The translations under genes and the position numbers were made by a program. Below, in pieces: positions 1 through 10,731 of a DNA stretch of 64,000 nt. Under the pieces are notes generated by a model. It searched no databases and was not told the DNA's origin. It saw only the letters and a program-made list of their open reading frames with translations. Source of the stretch: Fragum whitleyi (Eukaryota; Mollusca; Bivalvia; Cardiida; Cardiidae); assembly GCA_948146395.1 (NCBI GenBank), contig OX411545.1, positions 23,763,526 to 23,827,525 on the forward strand, in the 5' to 3' direction. Positions within the stretch are counted from its first letter, which is position 1, and every line of letters starts with the position of its first letter.

Positions 1-1490
1 TTTTGTAACAGTATGTACTCTACACATCATTGATGTTTGTCAATGTTTGCTTCTGCTTGACCTTAATAAGACAGTGCAATAGTTTGAGTTTTGGTTTTCT
101 TGTAACATTGGTTTTACACACAGTGGATTGGTGGTTGGGAAACCACCATATTGTAACTGCAGCTTGAATAAACTGGAGTTACAATTTCATGGTTACCTAA
201 CCGACAATATGTTATCTGAGGAGCGATCATATACTATTCACATTCGGTATGTATGTATGTATGTCATTGACAAAAGAAATATGAAAATTTGTTAGTCATG
301 AAATATTTCCAATTTTTGTTCCCAGTTTGAACTTTGGCTACATTTAGTATAATAATTACACAAAATTCAAGATTGAAGATAAAACAATGTTTTCCTTCCC
401 ATCAACATAGTAGGATATCATTATGTGATATTAGAAGAATTTACATCGGTGTGAATGATTGAATTGCATTATACTTGTATATGGTTGTTAATGTCAAGTT
501 ATTATTTTGAATAATTGGCATTTTGTTTTTATAACACAATGTACATTGTATTTTAATATTGATGCAACTCTCAATGCTTATTTACCATCACAGACCATTT
601 CATTGGCACAAAATTGTTAATGCATACAAAATGTAGAAGCAATATGGATATTGTTGATTTAATTCTGAGACCTTGTAACTGCTGCATGAATAAATCTATA
701 GTTACAAGCCTTAACAATTTAACCGACAGTATGCACTTGGATAAAGTTTTGTGCTCAGTAATCCTACTGACTGGGAGAGCCAGCAGATAGCTTTGCTTTA
801 CTTTATTGGACTAAAGGACAAACTGTATGTCTGGTAATGCAGTGTTGAGAATTGTATTATAGTAGTCATTTGTTTATTGTAGTAATCTCACACAAATTTA
901 TTGTTTTTAAAGGAAAAAATGTAAGATACAATATGATTTGTTATATTTAAGAAATTGTAAGACATTTATGAACACAACTAGTTATAATGGAGTGAAATGT
1001 TACTCTTTACATCCTAACATGTACTTTGTAGAGGTGTCAGGAACAATGCCATAATTACTTTGATACATGTTTTTATTAACTGAAGTTCCATATCAATAGA
1101 ACTATAAGCCACATGATTAATTTTAATCCTGGGAAGAAGAGAAAATCTGTTAAAAAAATCAATGTTTGAATGAAAAACCAAACACAACAAAAGAATAAGC
1201 TAAAATAAAACTAGAATCTTTTATCTGATACAGTAGATAAACAAACATCACAAGGAAATTGTGAGAATAAGTAATACCTGTGAAATACTGAACTGAGAAT
1301 TTAATCTCAATGTTGTGCATTGTATATTAACATAACGATAAAAGCGTAATACATTTTCATTTTAATTGCTTTAATTTTTAATCAGATTTTTATACATGGA
1401 ATTTGGTATACTTGACGAAATAAACGTTTGTATCTTGAAAATTGAATTGTTATCAGTTAAATTCATAACATTAAAGGCAATTTCATATAC
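1..1490. other. AT-rich non-coding stretch with a dispersed direct repeat
   Basis: No coding exon is recognisable. A short (GTAT)n tract lies at 247-264. A ~60 bp motif containing 'TTGTAACTGC' and 'ACCGACA' occurs near 150-215 and again, diverged, near 672-735. The remainder shows nothing I can name. Confidence 0.5.
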
Positions 1491-1492
1491 AC

Positions 1493-1615
1493 CTAAGTGG
1501 GATAGAATCTGGAGGATGGAAAAGGATGTTATGGTGGGACTGGTTCAAATAATACCTGGAATCCATTGTAAGGTGTTTCAGCGTCTGTGATATGAGTCAT
1601 AGGGTTAAATGCCAT
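1493..1615 (+). repeat. Diverged SINE 3' body fragment
   Basis: The stretch resembles the 3' half of the tRNA-headed SINE at 43912-44197: a 'ctggaggatggaaaaggatg' block, then 'tacctggaatccattgtaag' and a 'gtgatat' block, in the same order. The tRNA-like head and the (AATC)n tail are absent, so this is an old truncated copy. It explains the short open frame that overlaps it. Confidence 0.55.
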
Positions 1616-1662
1616 TTTACAGATTTTCAGTCATAATGATTGAAAATCTGTAAAAAGTGTTT
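1616..1662. repeat. Short hairpin (inverted repeat)
   Basis: Arms 'TACAGATTTTCA' and 'TGAAAATCTGTA' flank an ~11 nt loop. It is a simple perfect foldback of no known function. Confidence 0.6.
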
Positions 1663-1840
1663 GATAAACTGCAAAATGTAGCTAAACCCCCACTCAAGCA
1701 CAGTCAATTGAACTGCAGCCCCGTAAAATACCATTCGACATTGAAACATTTGTATGCCACAAATTGATGAATGATGATTAGTACTAAGTTGGATGAGTAA
1801 CTTATGGAAGGTCGCGATTTTACTCAGGAGTGGGGAAATG

Positions 1841-2430
1841 CAAGTTTTCAGCTTATCCATGGACAAGTTCCTACTTGTCCAGAATCAAATTGAACTTGTC
1901 TGCAAAAAATGGGTACAAATATTGAGAAAACATTGTTTTTAACGAAGAAAATGCTGAAACCCAGCAGTTTCTTCTTTAAAGTCAACGTTTTCTACCTTTT
2001 GATACAAACGCTAGGACGATTTTTCACCTATACTTTAAAGCACTCTTCCTAGATTTGCTCTTGAATTTACTTGTCCGTGGACAAGTGATCTAGAAAAGGG
2101 AACTTGCCTACAAGCTGAAAAGCACCTGTCGGACAAGTTTTCAGCTTATCCATGGACAAGTTCCTACTTGTCCAGAATCAAATTGAACTTGTCTGCAAAA
2201 AATGGGTACAAATATTGAGAAAACATTGTTTTTAACGAAGAAAATGCTGAAACCCAGCAGTTTCTTCTTTAAAGTCAACGTTTTCTACCTTTTGATACAA
2301 ACGCTAGGACGATTTTTCACCTATACTTTAAAGCACTCTTCCTAGATTTGCTCTTGAATTTACTTGTCCGTGGACAAGTGATCTAGAAAAGGGAACTTGC
2401 CTACAAGCTGAAAAGCCCCTGTCGGACAAG
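1841..2430. repeat. Near-perfect 293 bp tandem duplication
   Basis: The block beginning 'caagttttcagcttatccat' at 1841 recurs at 2134, an offset of exactly 293 bp, and stays nearly identical to the end of the second copy near 2430. The only clear difference I noticed is 'agcacctgtc' versus 'agcccctgtc'. Each copy carries palindromic 'ttgtcc/ggacaag' motifs. The similarity implies a very recent duplication. Confidence 0.85.
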
Positions 2431-2439
2431 TCGGGCATG

Positions 2440-3700
2440 GGAATTCCATACCCATGCTTAACTGTTGTGATAATCAACAGAAACCAATTAAATCCCGTGG
2501 TTGACCCAGATGTCAAAATAATTTGAAATACTATTAAAGTAAAATCAACACCACCCCTATAAAATCTAAATAACGTCTTTATTTAGGACTAGTTAATTTG
2601 AGAATTTTTGGCGTAAGATCAAAATTCTTGTCGACAAAAATTTAGCTGCATCTTTGATAAACTAAAGTTACAAGAATGGTACACTAACATTAAGAATCTA
2701 GCAGAGATAATTTTGGTCTTTTTAGATGGTTGCTCTTTTAAATTAGAGTGCTGCATACACGAAATAAGATGTGTTTCTCATATCCGTGCTGTTCTTCCTG
2801 TAGATGGAAGCGTGTCAATCCTGAGGCCCCGTGGTTAATGTCTGTTTTGACGCCGATCATCCACCAATGCATGGCAATAAATGATCCCATGTTGGTTTAA
2901 GGGATTAATGATAATGGAGGTCAAGAATTTGTAGGAGTACATGATAAGGAGCGTCAGCTGAATTGGTATGACTGAAATCCGTTCAACACAATTCGAACAT
3001 ACACTATCTATGACATAATGTTCGGGATAACAACGTGCTTGCGAACTCTTTTCTGACGAAACGCGTTTCAAATGCCAATGTAGCTTGTTACAATTCTGGT
3101 GCTCTCGCGAGCCCTTTGTAATGCTAAACCCAGGGATAGGTTGTATGAAGTACACCGAATTGATAAATTTTGAAGACGACGCAACGTATATTTTCGTCTG
3201 ATGACGCCGGGGCTTAGCTGTTAGAAACGTGAGCGAAATATACTGGCGAGGCATTATAATAAAAAAAATTTAAGCACAAAAGAAAATTCGACAGCATCGT
3301 CATCAGTGAGCGGACATATCGATGGCTCAGCGCCAACAGATGTAACTGCCCATATGCGCTGGACTATCGATATGTTACGAAACTGAAATACGAATGTGAT
3401 TCTTCGGGTGGAAGGGAACTGCCTGGTTCAAGCGTAAACATTCATTTATTCATTTTAAAAAGTTCCCTGAAGTTCCTGTTTATACGCCGGTCGTAATCAC
3501 TCGTGACGTCCGGCGGACGGACAGCGTCCAATTCTTTGACTGATCCACTTGTAACTTAGCAGTTATTAGATAATGGAGTGCAGTGCAAAGAAACGTACTC
3601 AACCTATCTTATTTCGATTATTGGCATTTGATGTTTTTCATGACGCGAGTATCCTTTGACAATCGGCCACCTTGTTACGTACGAACTGTCCGCAACCGAA
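2440..3700. other. Unassigned stretch, locally higher in GC
   Basis: No exon with convincing splice signals was found. 2820-3760 is visibly richer in CpG than its surroundings. A minus-strand frame of 139 codons (2835-3254) has no recognisable motif or compositional support. A half copy of the ~75 bp palindrome family lies near 3315-3374 ('gatggctcagcgcc', 'tgtaactgcc'). Confidence 0.35.
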
Positions 3701-3723
3701 GCATAGCTGAGAAATATCCGCCT

Positions 3724-3801
3724 CGAGCCAGCCTCGAACCCACGCGGACAAGTAACATTCAGATGTTGGGTTAACAAGTCCACTGCGCTAACCACTGAGC
3801 C
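3724..3801 (-). repeat. tRNA-like SINE head, left arm of a head-to-head pair
   Basis: Read on the minus strand it starts 'GGCTCAGTGGTTAGCGC' (A-box-like) and contains 'GGGTTCGAGGC' (B-box-like) about 60 nt later, followed by 'GGATATTTCTCAG'. This is the layout of a tRNA-derived Pol III promoter, but there is no proper tRNA fold. It faces the partner at 3814. Confidence 0.55.
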
Positions 3802-3813
3802 TGAAGATCTTCT

Positions 3814-3910
3814 TTGGCTCAGTGGTTAGCGCATTAGACTTGCAAACCAAAAATTTGAATAGTGTTGTCGGCTTAGGTTCGACACCGGCTCACGACGGAT
3901 ATTTCTCAGT
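3814..3910 (+). repeat. tRNA-like SINE head, right arm of a head-to-head pair
   Basis: 'GGCTCAGTGGTTAGCGC' is followed by 'AGGTTCGACAC' and 'GGATATTTCTCAG', matching the inverted partner at 3724-3801. About 12 bp separate the two A-boxes, so two Pol III-like promoters would diverge from one centre near 3807. The anticodon-arm regions differ between the halves. Confidence 0.55.
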
Positions 3911-3913
3911 AGA

Positions 3914-4866
3914 GGAATGAAGAGAAGAATGAATTGAACTTTGTTCGATTCCTTCGGAACGGAATGTTCTACACCGATAAAACATACGATTTTGACGGAT
4001 ATAGCCGCGATTTGAGGGCAGAAAAATCTAAACGATAAAGTTTGATAAAAGTTACAGAATCGTGTAGAGGAGCTCTCCATCTAGGTCTACAGCTAGTTTG
4101 TATGTCTGGGAAAATTCGTGTTGAAGAGAAATTACGTCCAAAATTGCATATCTCTCGTCTAAGCAAGACATTATACTTATGACGTCATGATCAACGTTGC
4201 CATGCAATCTCGTACGAAATGACGCGCTTTTAAGAACCAATCCTTCAGTTTCCGCATTTCGTGTCATTTTAGCATAAAAAGAATAAGATAGCCGTTTTTA
4301 ATTTTCGTGTAAGGTAAATTAATCATCGATTTATTGAAAACCAAACGCTATATATTATTTGGTAGCCCCAACACTCGTTAAAATAGAGGAATGAAGAGAA
4401 GAATGAATTGAACTTTGTTCGATTCCTTCGGAACGGAATGTTCTACACCGATTAAACATACGATTTTTCCGGATATAGCCGCGATTTGAGAGCAGACAAA
4501 TCTAAACGATAAAGTTTGATAAAAGTTGCAGAATCGAATAGAGGAGCTCTCCATCTAGGTCTACAGATAGTTTGTATGTCTGGGAAAATTCGTAATGAAG
4601 AGAATATTACGTCCAACTGTGTATATTTTTCATCGAAGCACGACCGTGATTATACATATGACGTCATGATCGACGTTGTCATGCAATCTCGTGCGAAATG
4701 ACGCGCTTTCAAGAAACAATCCTAGACTTCTTGCATTTTGTGTCATTTTTTGCATTAAAGGAATCTGATAGCTGTTTTTCATGTCCGTTTAATGTTTATA
4801 AATCCTTGATTCATTGAACACCAAACGCTATGTTTTCTTTTGAAGCCCCAAAACTCGTGAAAATAT
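3914..4866. repeat. Two tandem copies of a ~470 bp repeat
   Basis: 'gaggaatgaagagaagaatg' starts at about 3914 and again at about 4385. Both copies run through 'gaactttgttcgattccttc', 'gatatagccgcgatttga', 'ggagctctccatctaggtct', 'gacgcgctttt' and a 'caaacgctat' end. Divergence is several percent. A third copy begins near 6315. There are no protein signatures and the frames within are not conserved between copies. Confidence 0.75.
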
Positions 4867-4937
4867 ATTTTTGTTCACTCAATTTAACATAAAGCCTATC
4901 GCTCTTACACTGAAAAACATCCCTGTATCGTTTTTAG

Positions 4938-6140
4938 CTCCACTGGCTGAAAGCCACTGGGGCTATTGTCATGGCGTTGTGTCCGTCGTGCGTCCGTCCG
5001 TCCGTCCGTCCGTCCGTGCGTCCGGTCGTAAACTTTTCTTTAAAAATCTTCTCCTCAGAAACTATTGGATGGATTTCAACCAAACTTCACAGGAATGATC
5101 CTTGGGTGACCCTCTTTCAAAGTTGTTCAAGAAATTTTGATCCAATGAAAAACATGGATTTAATGGGCGTGGCTAATTTCCAAATATGGTAAAAAATGAG
5201 TTTTCTCAGATTCTAATCAATGGATACCAATTAAATTTTACATGAATGATCCTTGGGTGACCCCTTATCAGTCTACAAAAAATCATTGTGATCGGATGGA
5301 AAATATGCATTTTATTGGCGGAGGTCATTTCTCTATATGTTATATAGTGGAAACTTTGAAAATCATTTTCTCAGAATGTAAGTGATGGATATCAACCAAA
5401 TTTTACTGGAATGATTCTTGGGTGACCCTTTATCAGTCTACAAAAAATCATTGTGATTGGATGAAAAATATGCATTTTATGGGCGGAGGTCATTTCTCTA
5501 TATGTTAAATAGTGGAAACTATGAAAATCATTTTCTCAGAATGTAACTGATGGATATCAACCAAATTTTACTGGAATAATCCTTGAGTGATCCTATATCA
5601 GTGTACCAAAAATTATTTTGATTGGATGAAAAATATGCATTTTATTGGGGGAGGTCATTTCTCTATATGTTATATAGTGGAAACTTTGAAAATCATTTTC
5701 TCAGAATGTAACAGATGGATATCAACCAAATTCCACTGGAATGATCCTTGAGTGACCCTTTATCAGTGTACCAAAAATTATTTTGATTCGATGAAAATTA
5801 TACATTTTATGGGTGGAGGTCATTTCTCAATATGTTAAATAGTGGAAACTATGAAAAACATTTTCTCAGAATGAAAATGATGGATATCAAGCAAACATTT
5901 TTGGCATGATCTTTGGTTGACTCATTATAATGCAGCCAAAAATTATTTTGATTTGATGAAAAATATGTCTTTTAATAGCAGAGGTCATTTCTCTTTCTGT
6001 TATATAGTTGAAACTTTGAAAATCATTTTCAACATCAGTATAGAACCCCAAATATCTAAAAATCTAGTCAAAACATTTATTTGCTTTTACAAGAATTTCA
6101 AGCCTGTGGAGCGACTCAAGCCATTCATGGCTTTCTAGTT
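4938..6140 (+). mobile_element. Pearl/HINE-like repeat element with five 165 bp core units
   Basis: A left region 'ccactggggctattgtcatg' leads into a (GTCC)n/(CGTC)n tract at 4981-5026. It is followed by a unit containing 'gatggatttcaaccaaac' and then by core repeats. The core motif 'aatcattttc' falls at 5361, 5526, 5691, 5856 and 6021, an exact 165 bp period, and a more diverged unit begins near 5196. This plan (unique end, simple repeat, array of ~160 bp cores) resembles bivalve 'pearl' elements and Helitron-associated non-autonomous elements. The class assignment is an inference. Confidence 0.65.
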
Positions 6141-6312
6141 CTTTTTCGTTTCCCCTTTTTTCGCAAACAGTTATAAGTACAGTTATAAGTAAGATCAGCC
6201 GTAATTTGGACATTTAAGTCATTTTCTCTTCATTCCTCTTCTGCGAAACCCTTGAGGTGTCGCACACCTAGTACTTTTTTGATCACTAATTGAAACATAA
6301 AAGCCAATCGAA

Positions 6313-6624
6313 AATAGAGGAATGAGGGGAAGAATAGATTGAACTTTGTTCGATTCCTTCGGAACGGAATGTTCTACTACGATTAAACATACGATTTTGC
6401 CGGATAAAGCCGCGATTTGAGGGCAGACAAATCTAAACGATAAAGTTTGATAAAAAACACAGAATCGAGTATAGGAGCTCTACATTTATGTCTACAGCTA
6501 GTTGGTATGTCTGGGAAAATCGTATTGAAGAGAAAATTGTGTCGGAATGTGTATTTTTCTCATCAAAGCAAGACATTATACATATGACGTCATGACCGAC
6601 GTTGCCATGAAATCTCGTACGAAA
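6313..6624. repeat. Third copy of the ~470 bp repeat, interrupted by a LINE
   Basis: It matches the 3914 and 4385 copies from 'gaggaatg' through 'ctcgtacgaaa', stops abruptly at 6624, and resumes at 7420 with 'cgaaatgacgcgctcttaag'. The 795 bp between is an insertion flanked by a 'CGAAA' duplication. Confidence 0.7.
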
Positions 6625-7419
6625 GATAAGATAAGATAAGATAAGATAATTATTTATTTGCACAATTATATCCTTAAAAAGGGTTAAAGGCAATTAACAC
6701 ATCAAATACAAATCATAAGGTTCAAAATGGGTGAACAAATTAAATCAATCAACGACGTAAACACATACACGTGCACGCATATATATATATACACACACAT
6801 AAGCACGCGTGCACACACCGACACACGCAAACACGCACTCACGTGTACACGCGCGCGCTCACACACTCTCACACACATACATACACCCACACACAAACAC
6901 ACACCCACTCACACTCACTTATACATAGAACACACATTTATACAACAAAAAAAAAAACAACGTATCTTTAAATTATCGTTGAATTACAAAGTTGTGAGCT
7001 GGTTTGGCATCTAAGGCAATAATAAAATAGTCAAAATTATGCTATTCCACTTTCATATATGTAATTGGCAACGTTTTTTATGATGTATGTGTCTGTACTC
7101 TTCATGATGTTAATAAAATTTGCGGTTCTATCATTGTTAAAAATAAATTTGTTTGTATAAACTTTAATCATATTAATGAGATTACATCTTAAGTTATCAT
7201 ATTTTTTTGCGCTCACTGAAAAAGTGAACCTCATTTTCAATTTTATTACACACATTACACAACCCTTCTTCTGTTTTTTCTCCATAATATCTTCCTTGTT
7301 CAGTTCTCAACCGGTGTGCACTAATGCGGAAAGCGCATAAGCTTTTCCTATGGTTTTTGTCCTGTATAACATCCAATTATTATTCAAACTCAAAATTTTC
7401 CTTGAACAATCTGTTCTTG
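6625..7419 (-). mobile_element. 5'-truncated non-LTR retrotransposon with (TTATC)n tail
   Basis: On the minus strand the 3' end is a (TTATC)n tail (plus-strand GATAA repeats at 6625-6650). Coding remnants near 7190-7310 read 'RTEQGRYYGEKTEEG', 'CNVCNKIENEVHFFS' and, after a frameshift, 'YDNLRCNLINM'. This is the C-x2-C...EDE-x-HF-x3-C zinc-knuckle pattern near the C-terminus of many LINE ORF2 proteins. Flanking 'CGAAA' at 6620-6624 and 7420-7424 is a probable target-site duplication. An alternating CA/CG/TA simple repeat (6765-6960) lies inside. The copy is dead. Confidence 0.6.
6765..6960. repeat. (CA)n-rich microsatellite with ATATAT and CGCGCG tracts
   Basis: A long purine-pyrimidine alternating stretch, with 'acacacac', 'atatatat' and 'cgcgcgc' blocks, lies inside the truncated LINE. 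The open frames on both strands here are artefacts of the repeat. Confidence 0.9.
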
Positions 7420-8040
7420 CGAAATGACGCGCTCTTAAGAAACAATCCTACGTTCGTACGTTTATGTTTGTTGGTCAGCAAAAGAAGCTTTACATCGATA
7501 GATTTCGAAAATTGTCATAGAAGTAGGCCCAGCAGCCTGGGAGTACAGACGGTGCGTTAATAATATACTGTATGCTAATCGCCTAATTGAAACCATTTGA
7601 AAATAACTGCATGTGCATTGTATCAATGAATCGCATATAGTTTTGTTGTTGTTTCTTGTCACTTTCATTAGTATAAGAACATACGAAGGCTGCAACGTTA
7701 GGGAGTTACCCAAAAGTCGTGTTTTACAATATGCCGCGGAAAAAACGGCAAAACCATGCAGGTTCTCATATGAAAAATCTTTTTTGGAGTTTAGTGTGAT
7801 AGATGCTGAACGCAAAAACCTTAAATTCTGAATCTTAATGATAAATACATACAACTCACCTTTTACTAGCGATTAAAGCTGAAATAACGTATGTTTGCTC
7901 CCCTCGAATGACATTCATTCAATCGAATTAATTTTTTCCATCCTCTATCATTTAGTTTTATCGTTTTCCTTGAATAAAAAGTTGAGCTATTGTTATCCTC
8001 TTGACGTCATAAGCGTCAGTGCGTTCGTTGACGTTAGCGT
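7420..8040. other. Tail of the interrupted repeat, then unassigned sequence
   Basis: 7420-7455 is the continuation of the third ~470 bp repeat copy ('gacgcgctcttaagaaacaa'). After that I see no gene, RNA or known repeat. The 130-codon minus-strand frame 7462-7854 has no recognisable features. Confidence 0.4.
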
Positions 8041-8044
8041 AGTA

Positions 8045-8350
8045 AACTTTTTATATCTTATAACTGTACAATTATCCGTGTGATAACACCCCATATGATA
8101 TCTTTTATGATATCATTTGGATATTTTTAGAACAACGACAAAATGCGGTAATTTTTTGAAACCTGCATTTCTGTTGAAAAGCAAATAGAGGTTATATATA
8201 TGATACGAACTTAGTTTATTGTAAAAAAAAATATCTAACTCGGTTGTGAGAATTGATAATTGTCTCGGCAGAGCGTCGACAATTATCAATTCCGCCAACC
8301 TCGTTAGATATTTTTTCCAAACAAAACACTACGTACGTATTATATATTTA
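8045..8350. repeat. Foldback element, copy 1
   Basis: A central long palindrome has arms around 'ATCTAACTCGGTTGTGAGAA' and its reverse near 'CCTCGTTAGATATTTTTT', flanked by 'catatgatatcttttatgat' and 'acgtacgtattatatat'. The second copy at 9145-9465 has the same order of blocks, so this is a mobile foldback/MITE family and not a chance hairpin. Confidence 0.7.
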
Positions 8351-9145
8351 TAAATCAACGAAGTCTGTATAGACCTGATATCACCTGTCTGATAACATGA
8401 CCTGATAACAACGAAATAGATTGTCTATCTCTTATGTTATGCTATGCTTTTTTATGTAAATTAAAACATCATAACTGCAATTCTGTAGTAACGATGTTCC
8501 GTTAAACTATCGATAATTCGTAGATTACACTTCCGCGATCAAGATATTTATAACCACTTTCAGCGACACGAAACTCCACCCCCAAAACCAAAGTTATTTA
8601 GAAATAAATAATAATAATATTTCGAGACATTGAATATTTGTTAGGTTTTGGAGCATTTGTTAATTTGAAAAGTAATTTAAAAAATCGTATTGTTATCGCA
8701 AAATGGTAGTGTTGTTAATTTTTGTTAATTTTTTAGGTTCATAAGGGACTGACGTATGATCCGCAATAAGCACAATTTCAGTAAATCATTATTTCTCTTA
8801 GGTTCTAAATACTTTATAACAGAAACATGATCATATGCTGATTGCGCAAACAAATGAAATGCCATGTATAGAAACGTCGACGTGTTTAAGCAATTTAACG
8901 TGACGTTTTTAGCTCCGACTTTTGACGTTACGTCGAAGCATTTTTGTAAGAATTATGCACTTTTTATCTTTGATTTTTTGCATTATCCGGTATCTGCACG
9001 CGGTGCTTTTTTTTTCGAAAGTGTGATATTCTGAACATGAAAATGAATAGATACAACTTGGATGATATTTCTCAAGGAAAAACACGGGCTCTCATTTCAA
9101 TCCCTAGAAAATAATATAGAATTAGTTTACAATTTTTATCTTATA
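8350..9145. other. Unassigned AT-rich stretch
   Basis: No coding or repeat signature is visible between the two foldback copies. Several 'gacgtt/aacgtc' motifs occur near 8870-8940 without clear meaning. Confidence 0.3.
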
Positions 9146-9465
9146 TCTATACAAATATCTGTGTAATAACAACCCATATGATATTTTTATGATATCACAT
9201 AGTTATTTTTAGAACAATAATATCATGCAGTTATTTTTAGAAACTTGCAATCCAGTTAGAAACATCGACGAAAACAAGACAAATAGAGATTTTAAGATAA
9301 ATATAATACGTACTAAGTGTATTGTATGAAAAAAAATATCTAACTCGGTTGTGAGAATTGGTAATTGTCTCGGCAGAGCCTCGACACTTATCAATTCTCC
9401 CAACCTCGTTAGATATTTTTTCTCATACAGAACACTAAGTACGTATTATATATATACAGAATCTA
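9145..9465. repeat. Foldback element, copy 2
   Basis: It matches the 8045-8350 copy block by block, including 'CGGTTGTGAGAATTGGTAAT', 'CTCGGCAGAGC' at the centre and 'CCTCGTTAGATATTTTTTCT'. Both arms have drifted. A 20-base T run follows at about 9518-9537. Confidence 0.7.
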
Positions 9466-9655
9466 CGTTGACCCGACCTCAGCGATATTTTGAGATGTTT
9501 ATCAAGCACGAACGCAGTTTTTTTTTTTTTTTTTTTTCCTAAAGGGACTTTGACTAAAACATTTTCACTTTTACCACGTTCTATTTTACCAAACGGAACA
9601 AAAAATCTCAGTTTAGATAACGGCCGAATTTTACTCGAATGATCCTTTTGTGAGA

Positions 9656-10275
9656 AAAAAGAGTATTTGTGAAACACAAATGTCCCCGTAACAGCATTTT
9701 TTGTTGAAAGTGTTGACCGTGACAGATGACCTGAAACCTTGTAGCTTGACCTTGGCCTTGATATCTACGGACGCACATCTTTCATGAGATCTTTCATCAT
9801 GCAAATTTTTAAAAAAGGCTTGAATGAACTGAACTTAATTAAACTCTAAGTTTTTATGAATTTATTTGACCTTGAAAGATGATCTTGACCTTGTCACACG
9901 ACCTTGATATTAACAGATGTGCATTATTGAGGCCTACCATCATGCCAAACATGAGACTTGTATCTTGAATAGGTTGGAAGATGTTAGCGATTTAAAGCTT
10001 TTTGGTTAAGTTTTTGAGTTATCTGATCTTGGCAGATTACCGGCTTAACCGTTGCACATGGTTTTGACTTTGGTATCAGCAAATGTGTATCATTGAGATC
10101 TATCATTATGGCAATTATGAGGCTTGTATCTTGAAGAGACTTTCAAATATTTGCAATTTTAAGTTTTTTGGTCAAGTTTTGCAGATAGACAGACAAACAG
10201 ACCGACAGACGGACTGACGGATAACGGTAAAACAATATGCCTATGATCTTTCGATATGGGCGCATAAGAATATGT
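9656..10275 (+). mobile_element. 'ATGCCCC' element with ~165 bp cores, diverged copy
   Basis: It starts 'gtatttgtgaaacacaaatg', carries about three diverged cores rich in 'gaccttgac' and 'atcattgagatctatcat', then 'agacagacaaacagaccgac', and ends 'aacaatatgcctatgatctt...gggcgcata'. This is the same plan and ends as the cleaner copy at 47553-48213. 10275-10400 is a fragment of the 165 bp family of 5196-6030. Confidence 0.65.
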
Positions 10276-10399
10276 GAGATATTCTCAGAAACTGGTTGAT
10301 TGAGATGACTCCAAATTTCACATAGATAAACTAAGTGTGACCCTATATCAACCTGCGAAGAATTCATGTGATTTGATGGAAGTGATTACTGTATATAGG

Positions 10400-10667
10400 C
10401 GAATGTCATTTTAGTTCTTTTCTTTCTTTTTTTTTTAAATTGTGGTTGGATAAGAAATAAAACTCGCCTACGTTTAGAGTAAATGAGCGTCACGACTCCC
10501 TTCGAGAGCCCCAGTCGATACACGTTCTTGTCACCTGAACAGGACAGGTAATTTACACTGAAACACCCTCTAAAGTCACGTGACGTTGTTGATTGAAATC
10601 GTATGCAAATTAGCACAGGTAAACAGCGCCCCCAAAGGTAAATGGAGTAGAGACGACATCCGCCATT
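10400..10667 (+). promoter_or_regulatory. Probable upstream and 5' UTR region of the Ly6-type gene
   Basis: The sequence before the ATG at 10668 is less AT-rich than its surroundings and includes 'cagcgcccccaaaggtaaat'. I see no TATA box and no defined start site. The assignment rests on its position before the signal-peptide exon. Confidence 0.3.
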
Positions 10668-10731
10668 ATGGGTCGGATTAAAATGTTATTCCTGGTGACA
10701 ACACTGGGACTGATGTTGTATTTTAATACTT
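10668..10731 (+). CDS. Ly6/uPAR-domain protein, exon 1 (signal peptide)
   Basis: ATG at 10668 opens MGRIKMLFLVTTLGLMLYFN-T and then a split codon before 'T|GTAAGTATT', a strong donor. Residues 5-19 form a hydrophobic core typical of a signal peptide. The leftover 't' joins 'GT GAA' of exon 2 to give Cys, so the product reads ...YFNTC-EAIQCYQC. The open frame, donor and phase agree, but exon 1 is 7.9 kb from exon 2, so the link is inferred. The intron holds the CR1/L2-like LINE. Confidence 0.6.

Noticed and set aside
2835..3254. Minus-strand 139-codon open frame
   Set aside because: No motif, no splice context, and composition does not look coding. Kept only as an unassigned stretch.
5196..6030. 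CRISPR-like array
   Set aside because: The units are contiguous 165 bp repeats without unique spacers, in a eukaryotic context.
6702..7014. Histidine/threonine-rich and cysteine/valine-rich frames on both strands
   Set aside because: Products of the CA/CG/TA microsatellite.
7462..7854. Minus-strand 130-codon frame
   Set aside because: No domain or splice evidence, and the overlapping plus-strand frame is equally open.
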